Shown: positions 25,212 to 33,872, numbered from the stretch's first letter. The stretch: 64,000 nucleotides of DNA from Methanoregula sp. (GCA_041645435.1 JBAZQB010000001.1:1-64000); one strand, 5' to 3'. The notes: generated from the letters alone by a model not told the origin. Numbers and translations: made by a program.

Positions 25212-26556
25212 GAATAACAAACTCCTCTTCTGCTGATTTCGGGATGTACGCCCCCGCCGCGATCTTGTGGCCCCCGCCCCCGCCGCCATACTCTGCTGAA
25301 GCACAGTTGAGCGCCTGCTGGAGATCGACCCCGCGTTCCACCACGCGCTCGGTGGTCCGCATCGATACCTTCGTCAGGTTGGTATCCTCGGGCACTTCGC
25401 ACATGACAAGGATCGGGATATTGCTGTTGAGCTTCGAGAGCGCCATCCCGGCCCCGATACCGACAATGGTATCCGGGTACCGCCCGCCCACGTGGAGATA
25501 CTGGAGGTTTTCGAGTTCCTTGACTCCCGTATCGATGATATATTCGAGCAGGTTGCGGATGATTGCCCGGTGGTTTTTCAGCATATGTTCGGCATCGCGG
25601 TATGCGGTGCCGCGATCCCCGCGAAGGATGGCTCCCCCGATCTGGGGCTTGGACCAGCGCCCGCAGGCATTAAGCATGGTTGCGTATTCCTGGGCATTGC
25701 GCAGCGGCGTCCGGGGGATTTCATCCGGGAACCCGTAGGTCTCGGCAAAGAGCCGGTCCACCGTATCCCCGTTTGCGATTAGCTGTTCGGCGAGTGCGGA
25801 GATGATCATCCGTTTCTCTTCCTGCGAGATCTCTTCCCACACGTACCAGCGCCTGCTTTCTGTCTGTTGCTGGATGCCGAGTTTCTTTAAGAACTGGCGG
25901 GCACCTTCGGGATTGTTGCTGATGCCTTTGATGAACGGATCGTCATTGTAGGCAAGCGAGAGGTGTACCGGGCGCGTGGCAGTGCCGTAGCAGTTAAGAT
26001 CCCGTTTGCGCACCTCGACATTTTTGTGGCGCACCCCATCCTCGACAATGATATCGCGTGCAGGGCCGACAAGCCCGCACTTTTCCCGGGCCATCATGTC
26101 ACCGACATTGCCGACAATGGCGAGTTTGGCGAGATCGATATTAGCCGGGTCCATCTGCTTTGCGATCAGGTACGAGACACCGGCAGCGCTCATCCGGTCA
26201 TGGCCGTAAGGAAGGCAGTTCACCTGCGTATACTCCCGCTCACAGGGCTGGCTCACGTGGTGGTCAACAATTAATACCTCTTTTTCCGTAAAACCCCGTT
26301 CGAGAAACAGGTTCTGCTGTCCGGCACCGAGATCGGAAAAAATCTTGAGCGTATTGTCCGAAGGCACCTGCGGCATAGTCAGCGGTTCGAGTTGCCGGAC
26401 AAAAACCGATTTTACGTCAATTCCCTGCCGTGAGATTGCCTGCGAGAGGATCGCCTCACACGAGATACCGTCAGCGTCGATGTGCGAGATGATGGTAATC
26501 CCGGGCGCATCCGCGATCTGCTCTGCGGCTGCTTTCACATCATCGCAAAAACCCAT
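25156..26556 (-). CDS. RecJ-like DHH/DHHA1 phosphoesterase (GAN-type nuclease)
   Basis: A 466-aa DHH-superfamily protein. Motif I is SHIDADGISCEA (about 25-36), the DHH motif is VDHHVSQ (about 97-103), and the C-terminal DHHA1 domain ends in GGGGGHKIAAGAYIP. Archaeal proteins of this layout are RecJ-like 5' exonucleases, some of which associate with GINS in the replisome. It is the first gene of a tight operon (RecJ-like, PUA, NAC, TrmI) with overlapping ends. A single-stranded DNA or RNA nuclease role is inferred from family. Confidence 0.88.
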   Translation of the reverse strand: MGFCDDVKAAAEQIADAPGITIISHIDADGISCEAILSQAISRQGIDVKSVFVRQLEPLTMPQVPSDNTLKIFSDLGAGQQNLFLERGFTEKEVLIVDHHVSQPCEREYTQVNCLPYGHDRMSAAGVSYLIAKQMDPANIDLAKLAIVGNVGDMMAREKCGLVGPARDIIVEDGVRHKNVEVRKRDLNCYGTATRPVHLSLAYNDDPFIKGISNNPEGARQFLKKLGIQQQTESRRWYVWEEISQEEKRMIISALAEQLIANGDTVDRLFAETYGFPDEIPRTPLRNAQEYATMLNACGRWSKPQIGGAILRGDRGTAYRDAEHMLKNHRAIIRNLLEYIIDTGVKELENLQYLHVGGRYPDTIVGIGAGMALSKLNSNIPILVMCEVPEDTNLTKVSMRTTERVVERGVDLQQALNCASAEYGGGGGGHKIAAGAYIPKSAEEEFVIRVNRILGEQFAAAGSGNR

Positions 26557-26611
26557 TGCATATTATTAGGGACTACCTACACATGAATTGTACGGGAAAA
26601 AGTGCAGGGAT

Positions 26612-28021
26612 ATGAGACCGTTTGCGATCGAAGGATATCCTGAGGTAGGGATCATCAGCCCTGCCCGGATGCGTGCGGTGGACAAAAATGCCATGGCGCT
26701 CGGGGTGACCGAGCTCCAGCTGATGGAGAGCGCCGGTCGGGCACTTGCGGATATGGTCCGTGCACCCTCGCCCGCACGGGTGCTCGTGCTCTGCGGGAGG
26801 GGCAATAATGGCGGTGACGGAATGGTTGCCGCACGGCACCTCCAGTATGGCGTGGATACCGATGTCTGCTATGTCGATTTCGGAAAACGAAGCGCAGCCT
26901 GCGGGCACCAGCTCAGCGCGCTGAAACGCTGTAATGTCGGGCTGCTCCCGTTCACCTGCCGGGATGACCTTGAGGCATTGCAATCGCAGTTTGCCATGGC
27001 CGATGTGATCATCGATGCACTGCTGGGCATCGGTGCATCCGGGGAACTCCAGGAACCGTTAAAGACCTGCGTGAAGATGGCAAATGCCTCGCGGGCGATG
27101 ATTATTGCAGCAGACGTGCCGACACCGGGCATGCGGGCGGATCGCATCTGCGCCTTCCACCGGGCAAAGTGCGAAGGTTCAACAGTGGTCGATATCGGCA
27201 TTCCGGTTGAAGCGGAGTGCTGTGTCGGGCCCGGCGATCTCACCCTCCTTCAGCCGCGTCACCGAAAGGCGCACAAGGGATTTGGCGGCGAAGTGCTGGT
27301 GATCGGTGGCGGGCCCTACCAGGGTGCCCCCTACCTTGCCGGGCTGGGAGCATTACGGGCGGGTGCCGATATTGTCCGGATTGCTTCGCCGGTCTTTGAA
27401 CCGGTACCCGACCTGATCTATGAACGTCTCGATGGCAAGAAGATCGGTACGGAACATACCGGGCGCCTGATCGCCCTTGCAGAGCGTGCGAATGTGGTTG
27501 TCTGCGGGAACGGGCTCGGGACGGAGAGCCACGCGGTGGTAACCGCTATTGCCCCACACTGCAAGCGTGCGGTCTTTGATGCGGACGCCCTAAGGCTGCC
27601 TTTGCCTGTTGCGCAGGAAGAGACGATCTATACTCCCCATGCCGGTGAATTTGCCCGTATCACCGGAAAGACCCTGCCAATGGATACGATCGGGCGTGCC
27701 CGTGCAGCCCGGATTGCAGGGATTTCCGGGACCGTGCTGCTCAAGGGCCATATCGATGTGATCACCGATGGCACGCGGGTGCGGTTCAACCGGACCGGAA
27801 ATCCCGCGATGACGGTGGGCGGGACGGGGGATGTGCTGGCGGGTATTGCCGGTGCCCTGCTCTGCCACCTGCCCGCGTTCGATGCCGCCTGCATTGCCGC
27901 GTACGTCAATGGCAGGGCAGGAGAACGGGTGGCAGCGGAACGCGGGAGCGGGATGCTGGCATCCGATCTCGTGGACCGGATACCGGCAGAATTATTCAAA
28001 AACAGCATGCAGGCAGAGTGA
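26612..28021 (+). CDS. nnrDE: Bifunctional NAD(P)HX epimerase / ADP-dependent dehydratase
   Basis: A 469-aa repair enzyme for hydrated NAD(P)H. The N-terminal YjeF/NnrE epimerase domain (about 1-210) has LQLMESAGRALADMV and GRGNNGGDGMVAARHL; the C-terminal ribokinase-like NnrD domain (about 215-465) ends with TVGGTGDVLAGIAGALL, the catalytic Asp region. Both halves are full length. It has an ATG start after CAGGGAT. It is divergent from the RecJ-like gene across about 55 bp, and moaC starts 4 bp after its stop codon. Confidence 0.92.
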   Translation: MRPFAIEGYPEVGIISPARMRAVDKNAMALGVTELQLMESAGRALADMVRAPSPARVLVLCGRGNNGGDGMVAARHLQYGVDTDVCYVDFGKRSAACGHQLSALKRCNVGLLPFTCRDDLEALQSQFAMADVIIDALLGIGASGELQEPLKTCVKMANASRAMIIAADVPTPGMRADRICAFHRAKCEGSTVVDIGIPVEAECCVGPGDLTLLQPRHRKAHKGFGGEVLVIGGGPYQGAPYLAGLGALRAGADIVRIASPVFEPVPDLIYERLDGKKIGTEHTGRLIALAERANVVVCGNGLGTESHAVVTAIAPHCKRAVFDADALRLPLPVAQEETIYTPHAGEFARITGKTLPMDTIGRARAARIAGISGTVLLKGHIDVITDGTRVRFNRTGNPAMTVGGTGDVLAGIAGALLCHLPAFDAACIAAYVNGRAGERVAAERGSGMLASDLVDRIPAELFKNSMQAE

Positions 28022-28025
28022 GTAC

Positions 28026-28493
28026 ATGGTCGAATTTACCCATATTCAGGACGATAAGGCACAGATGGTGGATATCAGCGGCAAGGGCGATGTGGTGCGG
28101 GAAGCAGTGGCGGCCGGTAAGATTTACTTGCGGCCGGCCACGCTGACCGCAATACGCGAGGGGATGGTCGTGAAAGGCAATGTGCTCTCGACTGCCCGTG
28201 TGGCAGCAACGCTCTCGGTGAAGAACACGCCCAACCTGATACCGATGTGCCATTCCATCCCCATAAGCGCGATTTCTGTTGATTTTACTGAGGGTGACGG
28301 GTTCATTGAGGCGATGGTGCGGGTGAAGTGTTTCGGTAAGACTGGTGTCGAGATGGAGGCCCTGACGGGCGTTTCGATCGCACTGCTCACTATCTGGGAC
28401 ATGGTGAAGTCGGCTGAGAAGGATGCGGATGGGCAGTATCCGGTGACCCGGATTGAGGATATCCGGGTGATTGAGAAGAAGAAGGGGAAGTGA
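28026..28493 (+). CDS. moaC: Cyclic pyranopterin monophosphate synthase
   Basis: A 155-aa MoaC, the enzyme that finishes the first step of molybdopterin (or tungstopterin) cofactor synthesis after MoaA. Conserved parts are DISGKGDVVREAVAAGKI, LIPMCHSIPISAISVDF (active-site His and Cys) and GKTGVEMEALTGVSIALLTI (catalytic Lys region). It lies 4 bp after nnrDE in an apparent operon. Length is normal. Confidence 0.95.
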   Translation: MVEFTHIQDDKAQMVDISGKGDVVREAVAAGKIYLRPATLTAIREGMVVKGNVLSTARVAATLSVKNTPNLIPMCHSIPISAISVDFTEGDGFIEAMVRVKCFGKTGVEMEALTGVSIALLTIWDMVKSAEKDADGQYPVTRIEDIRVIEKKKGK

Positions 28494-28559
28494 AATTTCG
28501 GCTCTATAGAAATCATTTTTCCAGTTGTCCGGTTATTCTTTTAGGTCGCTTTAGATTTT

Positions 28560-28802
28560 TTATTAACCGTCTGTAAGTTATCGCTACATGGGGGATGCCC
28601 ACGCGGCGGGGGTGAAGGCGCGAAGTCGCCGTAACCCCCAAGAGCGTCAAATCTTTTCAGGTTTTTTTATAAAAGCCGAATTTTTTTCAATAACTGGAAT
28701 CAAAACTATCTCTCGATAGTCAAAGATGGGGGTTGAGACCCCCATGCCCCCGATCGCGATGAATGCCGCCGCCCCCGAAGGGGCGCCCCCGCGGCGGGTC
28801 AG
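28560..28802. repeat. Dispersed intergenic repeat, locus 4 (partial, rearranged)
   Basis: A B-unit fragment (GGGGGATGCCC, GGCGGGGGTGAAGG, AGAGCGTCAAATC) is followed by a minus-orientation A core (GGGGGTTGAGACCCCCAT and CGCCGCCCCCGAAGGGGCG). Both outer ends are missing. It fills much of the 480-bp gap between moaC and the antitoxin gene; I see no gene in the remainder. Confidence 0.7.
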
Positions 28803-28977
28803 GGACTTGTTATCCTTTTTAATTCGATATGATCCTTCCCTTAGCAAGGCTTCCATCACGCCCGTTCCCAATAAGATTCGAACGATTAGACTGGGGTAGC
28901 GAATCATAGTTTGAAGCACAGGTTAATTTCCCAAAAAGGACAAATGGTACATTCAGACCAAAAGGGAGAATATAACA

Positions 28978-29253
28978 ATGGCAAAGAACTCCGAACCTCT
29001 CACCGAGAAAGTACTCGTTTCGACGGATACCAAACAAGCCCTGATGTCCATCAGGGAGCCGGGGGAACGGTACGGGGATGTGATCGGCCGGGTGTTGCAG
29101 GAGCGGAAGCGTCATGACTTCATTGCACACCTGGACAAGATTGCCGAAGAAGGAGATTTCGTCCCGCTCGACAGCGATCCCGAATACGCGAGCCTGAAAA
29201 AAGAGATGCGCCGTGAGAGTAAACATCGACAAGCGGGCGCTGCAGTACATTAA
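28978..29253 (+). CDS. Putative antitoxin of a RelBE-like pair (DUF7557-like)
   Basis: A 91-aa protein. Residues 5-45 (EPLTEKVLVSTDTKQALMSI and RYGDVIGRVLQERKR) look like a small DNA-binding antitoxin N-terminus of the kind found in archaeal DUF7557/VapB-like proteins; the C-terminal half is acidic and would bind the toxin. GGGAG lies about 10 nt before the ATG. It overlaps the toxin gene by 41 bp. Confidence 0.7.
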   Translation: MAKNSEPLTEKVLVSTDTKQALMSIREPGERYGDVIGRVLQERKRHDFIAHLDKIAEEGDFVPLDSDPEYASLKKEMRRESKHRQAGAAVH

Positions 29254-29479
29254 CGGCCTGCCGGAAAAGGATCGCAGGATTGTCAAGCAGCATCTGCTGA
29301 AACTTGAAGATCCGTATACTGCCCCGGATGTGGAGTTGCTGCAGAACGGTCACTGCCGGATGCATATCGCCCATTCCTATACTGCGTTCTTCGATGTCCT
29401 GCCCGGGGGTATTGTCAACATTCTCGAAGTGATGACGATCGAGGAAGCGCATAAGCGGTACAAGCGGTTCGGGAAATAA
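29213..29479 (+). CDS. RelE/ParE-superfamily toxin
   Basis: An 88-aa RelE-fold protein with the pattern VNIDKRALQYINGLPEKDRR (helices 1-2), CRMHIAHSYTAFFDVLPGG (central strands) and VNILEVMTIEEAHKRYKRFG (final strand and helix). RelE toxins are ribosome-dependent mRNA endonucleases; related ParE toxins hit gyrase, so the target is not certain. GTG start inside the antitoxin gene. Confidence 0.82.
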   Translation: MRVNIDKRALQYINGLPEKDRRIVKQHLLKLEDPYTAPDVELLQNGHCRMHIAHSYTAFFDVLPGGIVNILEVMTIEEAHKRYKRFGK

Positions 29480-29524
29480 CCGGGGGGGGGGTAGGGTCAG
29501 TTCAAAATATTTTTAGGAGAAGGG

Positions 29525-29551
29525 GAGGTAGGCACCCTCACCTCTTTTTTT
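29525..29551 (+). terminator. Hairpin-plus-T terminator after the RelBE-like pair
   Basis: GAGGT (29525-29529) pairs with ACCTC (29540-29544) and is followed by seven T residues. A wider inverted repeat (GGGGTAGGGT near 29487 and ACCCTACCCC near 29586) encloses it. Confidence 0.5.
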
Positions 29552-29776
29552 GGAGGGGGGGGTTACCTGTGAGCAAAATGGGGAACCCTACCCCCTTTTC
29601 ATTATGGAGTTTGAAATTCAACGAATCCAAAAATCCAAAAAATTTCATGAGCATATTTTTTTGTTGAACTGATCCATTTTGTATCGGACTGTAATATCAT
29701 AGATGGCCCGGATGCCACAGCTCTTTAATATCCGTCCACCCTATCTATACAGGCATACGGGATCCGTCCCGGTGAA

Positions 29777-29808
29777 AAGGAATGTAGCTCAGCAATGAGC
29801 CGAACCTT
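29777..29808 (+). promoter_or_regulatory. Structured leader just before the L15e gene
   Basis: AAGG (29777-29780) pairs with CCTT (29805-29808), and inside it GCTCA (29787-29791) pairs with TGAGC (29796-29800) around a GCAA tetraloop of the GNRA type. The ribosome-binding AGGTGAT follows directly, so the fold could affect L15e translation. Confidence 0.4.
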
Positions 29809-29819
29809 AGGTGATTACC

Positions 29820-30410
29820 ATGGTAAAATCGATGTACGCCTTCGTCAGGGAGGCATGGAAAGTACCCGCAAAGAGCGGAGTGAAAGAACTCCTCTGGAAC
29901 CGCATGCAGGAATGGCGCCGTGAAGGCAGCGTTGTCCGCGTCGAACGCCCGACCCGTATCGACCGGGCACGCACCCTTGGCTACAAGGCCAAGCAGGGCA
30001 TTGCCGTCTGCCGTGTCCAGGTCCGCCGCGGTGGCCGCCGGGTATCCCGGTATGTCCGTGCACGCCGCACAGCAGCGATGGGCAAGAACAGCAAGACAAT
30101 GGGCAAGAGCATCCAGCGTATTGCCGAAGAGCGCGCGTCCAAGAAATTCCCCAACATGGAAGTGCTCAACTCCTACTGGGTTGGACAGGACGGGAAGCTC
30201 AAATACTACGAAGTCATCATGGTTGACGGTCACCACCCCTCGATCAGGGCCGACAAGAACCTTGCATGGATGGCCAACGCCACCCACCGCGGTCGTGCAG
30301 AGCGCGGAAAGACCTCAGCAGGTCGCAAGGGTCGCGGTATGAGAGAGAAGGGTATCGGAACCGAAAAGACCCGCCCGAGCATCCGTTCCCACGCGAACCA
30401 GGGCAAATAA
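29820..30410 (+). CDS. rpl15e: 50S ribosomal protein L15e
   Basis: A 196-aa basic protein beginning MVKSMYAFVREAWKVP and ending in KTRPSIRSHANQGK, the full L15e family sequence. It is a large-subunit component with no bacterial counterpart. The ATG at 29820 is chosen because AGGTGAT lies 5 nt upstream; a GTG at 29811 is in frame. It opens the superoperon with RNase P and proteasome genes that continues to about 34.4 kb. Confidence 0.97.
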   Translation: MVKSMYAFVREAWKVPAKSGVKELLWNRMQEWRREGSVVRVERPTRIDRARTLGYKAKQGIAVCRVQVRRGGRRVSRYVRARRTAAMGKNSKTMGKSIQRIAEERASKKFPNMEVLNSYWVGQDGKLKYYEVIMVDGHHPSIRADKNLAWMANATHRGRAERGKTSAGRKGRGMREKGIGTEKTRPSIRSHANQGK

Positions 30411-30441
30411 TCTTATCCTCTTTTTACGCAAAGGTATCTTC

Positions 30442-31086
30442 ATGAAGATCACCGATGCCGCTGTATATCCGTACCCGCTCGGAGATGCATCGGTCCGCAG
30501 GTTAGCGCTCGAAGCTGCAGCGCTCGGATTTGACAGCATTATTGCAGCCGACGCTCCTTCCGGCACGTATGCAGGAGTTGAGGTGCGTTCAGGGCTTTTT
30601 ATCCGGGATGTCCCGGTTAAGGATGTCATCTCGGCAGTGAAACGCTCGAAAGATCCCGGCATGGTGATCTCGGTCAATGCGGCAAACAACAGCTTCAACC
30701 GTGCAGTGATCGGCGTCAAAGGGGTACACATCCTGCGCGGTATCCAGTCCGCGGACAAAACTGCATTTGACCATGTTGCGGCAAAGATGGCGGCTGATAA
30801 CCGGGTAGCGGTGGATATCGATCTCTCCCCCATCATTATGGGGCGGAGTGTCGCACGACAGCGGGCGATTCACCGGTATCTGGATATCTTGGTGCTGGAA
30901 CAGCGCTTTGAGTTCCCGGTCACGCTGTCCACGCATGCCCGTTCCCTGCTCGATATGCGGAATGTCCGGGACATCGCCGGGCTCTGTAGTCTCATTGGCA
31001 TGGATGTGCCGGATGTGGAACGTGCGCTTGCCGGTGTCGGGACGGTTCTGACACCTCCGGAACCGTCCGTCAGGGTGATTGCATGA
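30442..31086 (+). CDS. rnp3: RNase P protein component 3 (p30 family)
   Basis: A 214-aa TIM-barrel-like RNase P subunit (Rpp30), which assists the catalytic RNA in 5' processing of tRNA. The sequence MKITDAAVYPYPLGDASVRR at the N-terminus, DIDLSPIIMGRSVARQRAIH in the middle and THARSLLDMRNVRDI near the C-terminus fit the family. It overlaps the Pop5 gene by 4 bp (ATGA), and the two proteins are usually encoded together. Length is normal. Confidence 0.9.
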   Translation: MKITDAAVYPYPLGDASVRRLALEAAALGFDSIIAADAPSGTYAGVEVRSGLFIRDVPVKDVISAVKRSKDPGMVISVNAANNSFNRAVIGVKGVHILRGIQSADKTAFDHVAAKMAADNRVAVDIDLSPIIMGRSVARQRAIHRYLDILVLEQRFEFPVTLSTHARSLLDMRNVRDIAGLCSLIGMDVPDVERALAGVGTVLTPPEPSVRVIA

Positions 31087-31646
31087 GTCCCCGCCCGCCA
31101 ACCCTGCGCGAGAAGCGCCGGTATATTCTTGCACGGATTGAACCTGCCGGAACCGTGCTTGAGCAGAAAGAGTTGTATTACGCTATATCGGATGCAACCA
31201 CTTCGCTCTGGGGCGATGCGACTACGGCAATTATCACACCCGCGGTTGTTGCGCTTGAATACGGGCATGTGGTCATAAGGTGCCGACGGGGTACCGAACG
31301 GGAGCTGGCGATTGCCTTATCTACCGTCACTGCGTGCCGTGACGTGCGCATCTGCCTGCGTATCATCGCAGCATCCGGCACGATCGAGAGCCTGCGCTCA
31401 CGGTTCCGCCCGAAAAAAATCCCTAAATCCAAAACGGATCCTGAAAAGACAGCAACAGGCACTGGTGCGGGTGAAGAACCTGATCTGTCCGAATGCAGTT
31501 TTGCAAAAAAGACCTTTCTTATCGTGCAGTGTAACGGTCAGAAGGTTGATGTGATTGAAAAGGGATTTAAAAATACAAACCGATTGTTCTTAACAAAAGA
31601 TGATCTGGAGGATTTGAATGCAACCACAATATCAGACAGGATATGA
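31083..31646 (+). CDS. rnp2: RNase P protein component 2 (Pop5/Rpp14 family) with C-terminal extension
   Basis: The first about 120 residues are Pop5-like (PTLREKRRYILARIEP, then LYYAISDATTSLWGD, then VIRCRRGTERELAIALSTV). Pop5 forms a complex with p30 on RNase P RNA. At 187 aa it is longer than the usual 120-150: a Lys/Glu linker (about 120-145) leads to an extra block TFLIVQCNGQKVDVIEKGFK and a charged end. The gene overlaps psmA by 29 bp, so part of the tail is encoded inside the proteasome gene. The role of the extension is unknown. Confidence 0.88.
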   Translation: MSPRPPTLREKRRYILARIEPAGTVLEQKELYYAISDATTSLWGDATTAIITPAVVALEYGHVVIRCRRGTERELAIALSTVTACRDVRICLRIIAASGTIESLRSRFRPKKIPKSKTDPEKTATGTGAGEEPDLSECSFAKKTFLIVQCNGQKVDVIEKGFKNTNRLFLTKDDLEDLNATTISDRI

Positions 31647-32340
31647 CCGGGCGATAACCGTTTTTTCCCCCGATGGCAGGCTCTACCAGGTGGAGTATGC
31701 CCGTGAAGCAGTGAAAAGGGGTACCACTGCGGTAGGTATCAAGGCAAAGGACGGCGTTGTCCTGATTGTTGACAAGCGGGTGAGCTCCAGGCTCCTTGAA
31801 GCGTCATCGATCGAGAAGATCTTCAAGATCGATGAGCACATCGGGGTTGCCTCTTCCGGCCTTGTCGGGGATGCACGTGCCCTTGTCGACCGGGCACGGG
31901 TCGAGTGCCAGATCAACCGCGTGTCCTACGATGAACCCATCGAAGTTGAAGCGCTCTCCAAGAAACTCTGCGATCACATGCAGACGCTCACGCAGTACGG
32001 CGGTATCCGCCCGTACGGTACAGCCCTGCTCATTGCGGGTGTGAGCGACGGCGACTGTCGCCTTTTCGAGACAGACCCCTCCGGCACCCTGCTCGAGTAC
32101 AAGGCAACGGGAATCGGTATCGGCCGCCCGGCTGCCATGAAAGTCTTTGAGGAGGAATACAAACCTGAAATCGAGATCAAGGACGCGATCCTTCTGGGCT
32201 TAAAGGCACTCCACTCCGCAACCGAAGGCAAGTTCGATATGGATACCGTTGAGATCGGTGTCACCGGGCGAGAGACTCCCATATTTAAGAAGATGAGCCG
32301 GGAAGAAGTCGCCGTGTATGTTGAACAGTTCAAACAGTGA
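31618..32340 (+). CDS. psmA: Proteasome alpha subunit
   Basis: A 240-aa 20S proteasome alpha subunit. It has the N-terminal gate region MQPQYQTGYDRAITVF and the alpha signature FSPDGRLYQVEYA. Seven copies form each outer ring and the gate for substrate entry. GGAGG lies 8 nt before the ATG. It sits between pop5 and SBDS as in most archaeal superoperons; no beta subunit gene is in the window. Confidence 0.97.
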   Translation: MQPQYQTGYDRAITVFSPDGRLYQVEYAREAVKRGTTAVGIKAKDGVVLIVDKRVSSRLLEASSIEKIFKIDEHIGVASSGLVGDARALVDRARVECQINRVSYDEPIEVEALSKKLCDHMQTLTQYGGIRPYGTALLIAGVSDGDCRLFETDPSGTLLEYKATGIGIGRPAAMKVFEEEYKPEIEIKDAILLGLKALHSATEGKFDMDTVEIGVTGRETPIFKKMSREEVAVYVEQFKQ

Positions 32341-32355
32341 TCAGTCTGACCTGAC

Positions 32356-33060
32356 ATGATACCGCTCGAAAAGTCCACCGTTGCGCGTCTCGAGAGTTTC
32401 GGGGAGCGCTTCGAAATTCTCGTTGATCCCGACAAGGCTGCGTTAGTGAGGCAGGGCCAGGCTATTGACATTGAGGATGTAGTCGCGGCCCTCAATGTGT
32501 TCAGCAATACCTCCAAGGCAACCCGTGCTCCGGATGAGGCACTCATAAAAGTCTTCCACACAACGGATTTTGCGACAATTGCGCGCCGTATCATAGAGAA
32601 AGGTGAGATCCATCTCACGTCTGAGCAGCGCAAACATATGATTGAGGAGAAGCGCCGCCAGGTGGTAAACTTTATTGCGCGCAATGCCGTCAACCCGCAG
32701 ACCGGCCACCCGCATCCCCCGCACAGGATCGAGATGGCAATGGAAGAGGCGCGCGTAAACATTGACCCGTTCAAACATCTCGATGAACAGGTCAAAGAAA
32801 CGGTAAAGGCGCTGCGCCCGATCCTGCCAATACGGTTCGAGGAACTCCGGCTTGCCATCAGGATTCCTGCGGATTTTGCGGCAAAAGCCTATGGTGATAT
32901 TGCGGCCGGGTCCATCATGGAAAAGGACGAGTGGCAGAAGGACGGCTCCTGGGTATGCGTAGTGCGCATTCCTGCCGGGATCCAGAGCGATTTCTATGAT
33001 CTCATCAATAAACTCTCCAAAGGCGAGGGTCAGGTGAAGATCCTCAATCAAGTATATTAA
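32356..33060 (+). CDS. sdo1: Ribosome maturation protein SBDS/Sdo1
   Basis: A 234-aa three-domain SBDS protein that helps 60S/50S maturation. The N-terminal FYSH domain (RLESFGERFEILVDPDKA), the middle helical domain with ARNAVNPQTGHPHPPHRIE and the C-terminal ferredoxin-like domain are all present. It follows psmA by 15 bp. In many archaea rrp4, rrp41 and rrp42 come next, but here L37Ae follows after only 43 bp. Confidence 0.96.
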   Translation: MIPLEKSTVARLESFGERFEILVDPDKAALVRQGQAIDIEDVVAALNVFSNTSKATRAPDEALIKVFHTTDFATIARRIIEKGEIHLTSEQRKHMIEEKRRQVVNFIARNAVNPQTGHPHPPHRIEMAMEEARVNIDPFKHLDEQVKETVKALRPILPIRFEELRLAIRIPADFAAKAYGDIAAGSIMEKDEWQKDGSWVCVVRIPAGIQSDFYDLINKLSKGEGQVKILNQVY

Positions 33061-33103
33061 TTCAGACGACAAATACAACAAGACAGATCGGGGAATCTCC
33101 ATT

Positions 33104-33400
33104 ATGGCAAGCTCCACACATAAAGCAAAAGGAAAAGTGACAAGAAGTGCCGGACGTTTTGGGTGCCGGTACGGTAGATTTGTACGAAAGCGAGTAGCAG
33201 ATATTGAAGCTGTTTCACGAGCACTTCACACCTGTCCGAAATGTGACATGCTGTCTGTCCAGCGCCGGGGAACTGGTATCTGGGAATGCCGCAAGTGCGG
33301 GTTCAAGTTTGCCGGCGGGTCATACGTGCCGCAGACGCCGGCTATGAAGATTGCCAAGCGTGCAATCGACAGAACCGTTGAAGAACACAGGATAAAATAA
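33104..33400 (+). CDS. rpl37ae: 50S ribosomal protein L37Ae
   Basis: A 98-aa zinc-finger ribosomal protein with SAGRFGCRYGRFVRKRV at the N-terminus and a zinc ribbon CPKC-13-CRKC in residues 45-65. It is followed 11 bp later by rpoP, a conserved pairing in archaea. Confidence 0.96.
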   Translation: MASSTHKAKGKVTRSAGRFGCRYGRFVRKRVADIEAVSRALHTCPKCDMLSVQRRGTGIWECRKCGFKFAGGSYVPQTPAMKIAKRAIDRTVEEHRIK

Positions 33401-33411
33401 ACGGATCGATT

Positions 33412-33546
33412 ATGGCAAGTTCCTACAAATGTGCACGGTGCAAGCAGAAAGTTGAGATCGACGTCAACGTACGGTGCCCATACTGTGGACACCGTATTCT
33501 TTTTAAGGAACGTGGCGCAGCGATCAAAGAAATGAAAGCCAGGTAA
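33412..33546 (+). CDS. rpoP: DNA-directed RNA polymerase subunit P
   Basis: A 44-aa zinc-ribbon subunit (Rpb12 homolog) found by reading directly after the L37Ae gene. The protein starts MASSYKCARCKQKVEID and contains the second pair CPYCGHRILFKER. Length and cysteine spacing match RpoP, which sits at the assembly platform of archaeal RNA polymerase. Confidence 0.94.
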   Translation: MASSYKCARCKQKVEIDVNVRCPYCGHRILFKERGAAIKEMKAR

Positions 33547-33626
33547 TCACTGCGCAATCAGGCAATCTGCCTGAACCCCCATACTTTATCTTCTTTTTTA
33601 CCCTACTGGACAGAGGGATTCTTTGT

Positions 33627-33872
33627 ATGCCACACCATGAAGCGATCTTCCGGTTTTCAACGGAACATGCCGCTGCCATCTATACAGCACTCTTACCGGA
33701 ACTTGCCGATGAGGTCAACCCGCGTTCAAAGACGAGCTGCCGGCTGGAAGGCGATACCGTGCTCATACTTACCATTGAAGCAGAAGATATTCCGGCCCTG
33801 CGGGCAGCTCTCAATATGGCATTGCGCCTTGTCAATGTAGCCGATGAGATGCAGCAGATCGCGGTAAAATAA
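33627..33872 (+). CDS. pcc1: KEOPS complex subunit Pcc1
   Basis: An 81-aa protein with the Pcc1 pattern (HEAIFRFSTEHAAAIYTALL, then RSKTSCRLEGDTVLILTIEA, then ALRAALNMALRLVNVADEM). It is the dimerising subunit of KEOPS, which makes threonylcarbamoyl-A37 in tRNA. It lies between rpoP and the prefoldin gene, the usual archaeal order. No Kae1 or Bud32 gene is in the window. Confidence 0.92.
   Translation: MPHHEAIFRFSTEHAAAIYTALLPELADEVNPRSKTSCRLEGDTVLILTIEAEDIPALRAALNMALRLVNVADEMQQIAVK

Noticed and set aside
24824..25402. 192-codon minus frame overlapping the PUA and RecJ-like genes
   Set aside because: Arg/Ser-rich composition, no family, and conflicts with two well-supported genes.
28855..28905. 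tRNA-like fragment with a TTCGAA T-loop-like motif near 28876
   Set aside because: No acceptor, D or anticodon arm can be built around it; at best a decayed tRNA remnant.
31974..32858. 294-codon frame antisense to psmA and SBDS
   Set aside because: Ser-rich shadow of two firmly identified genes.
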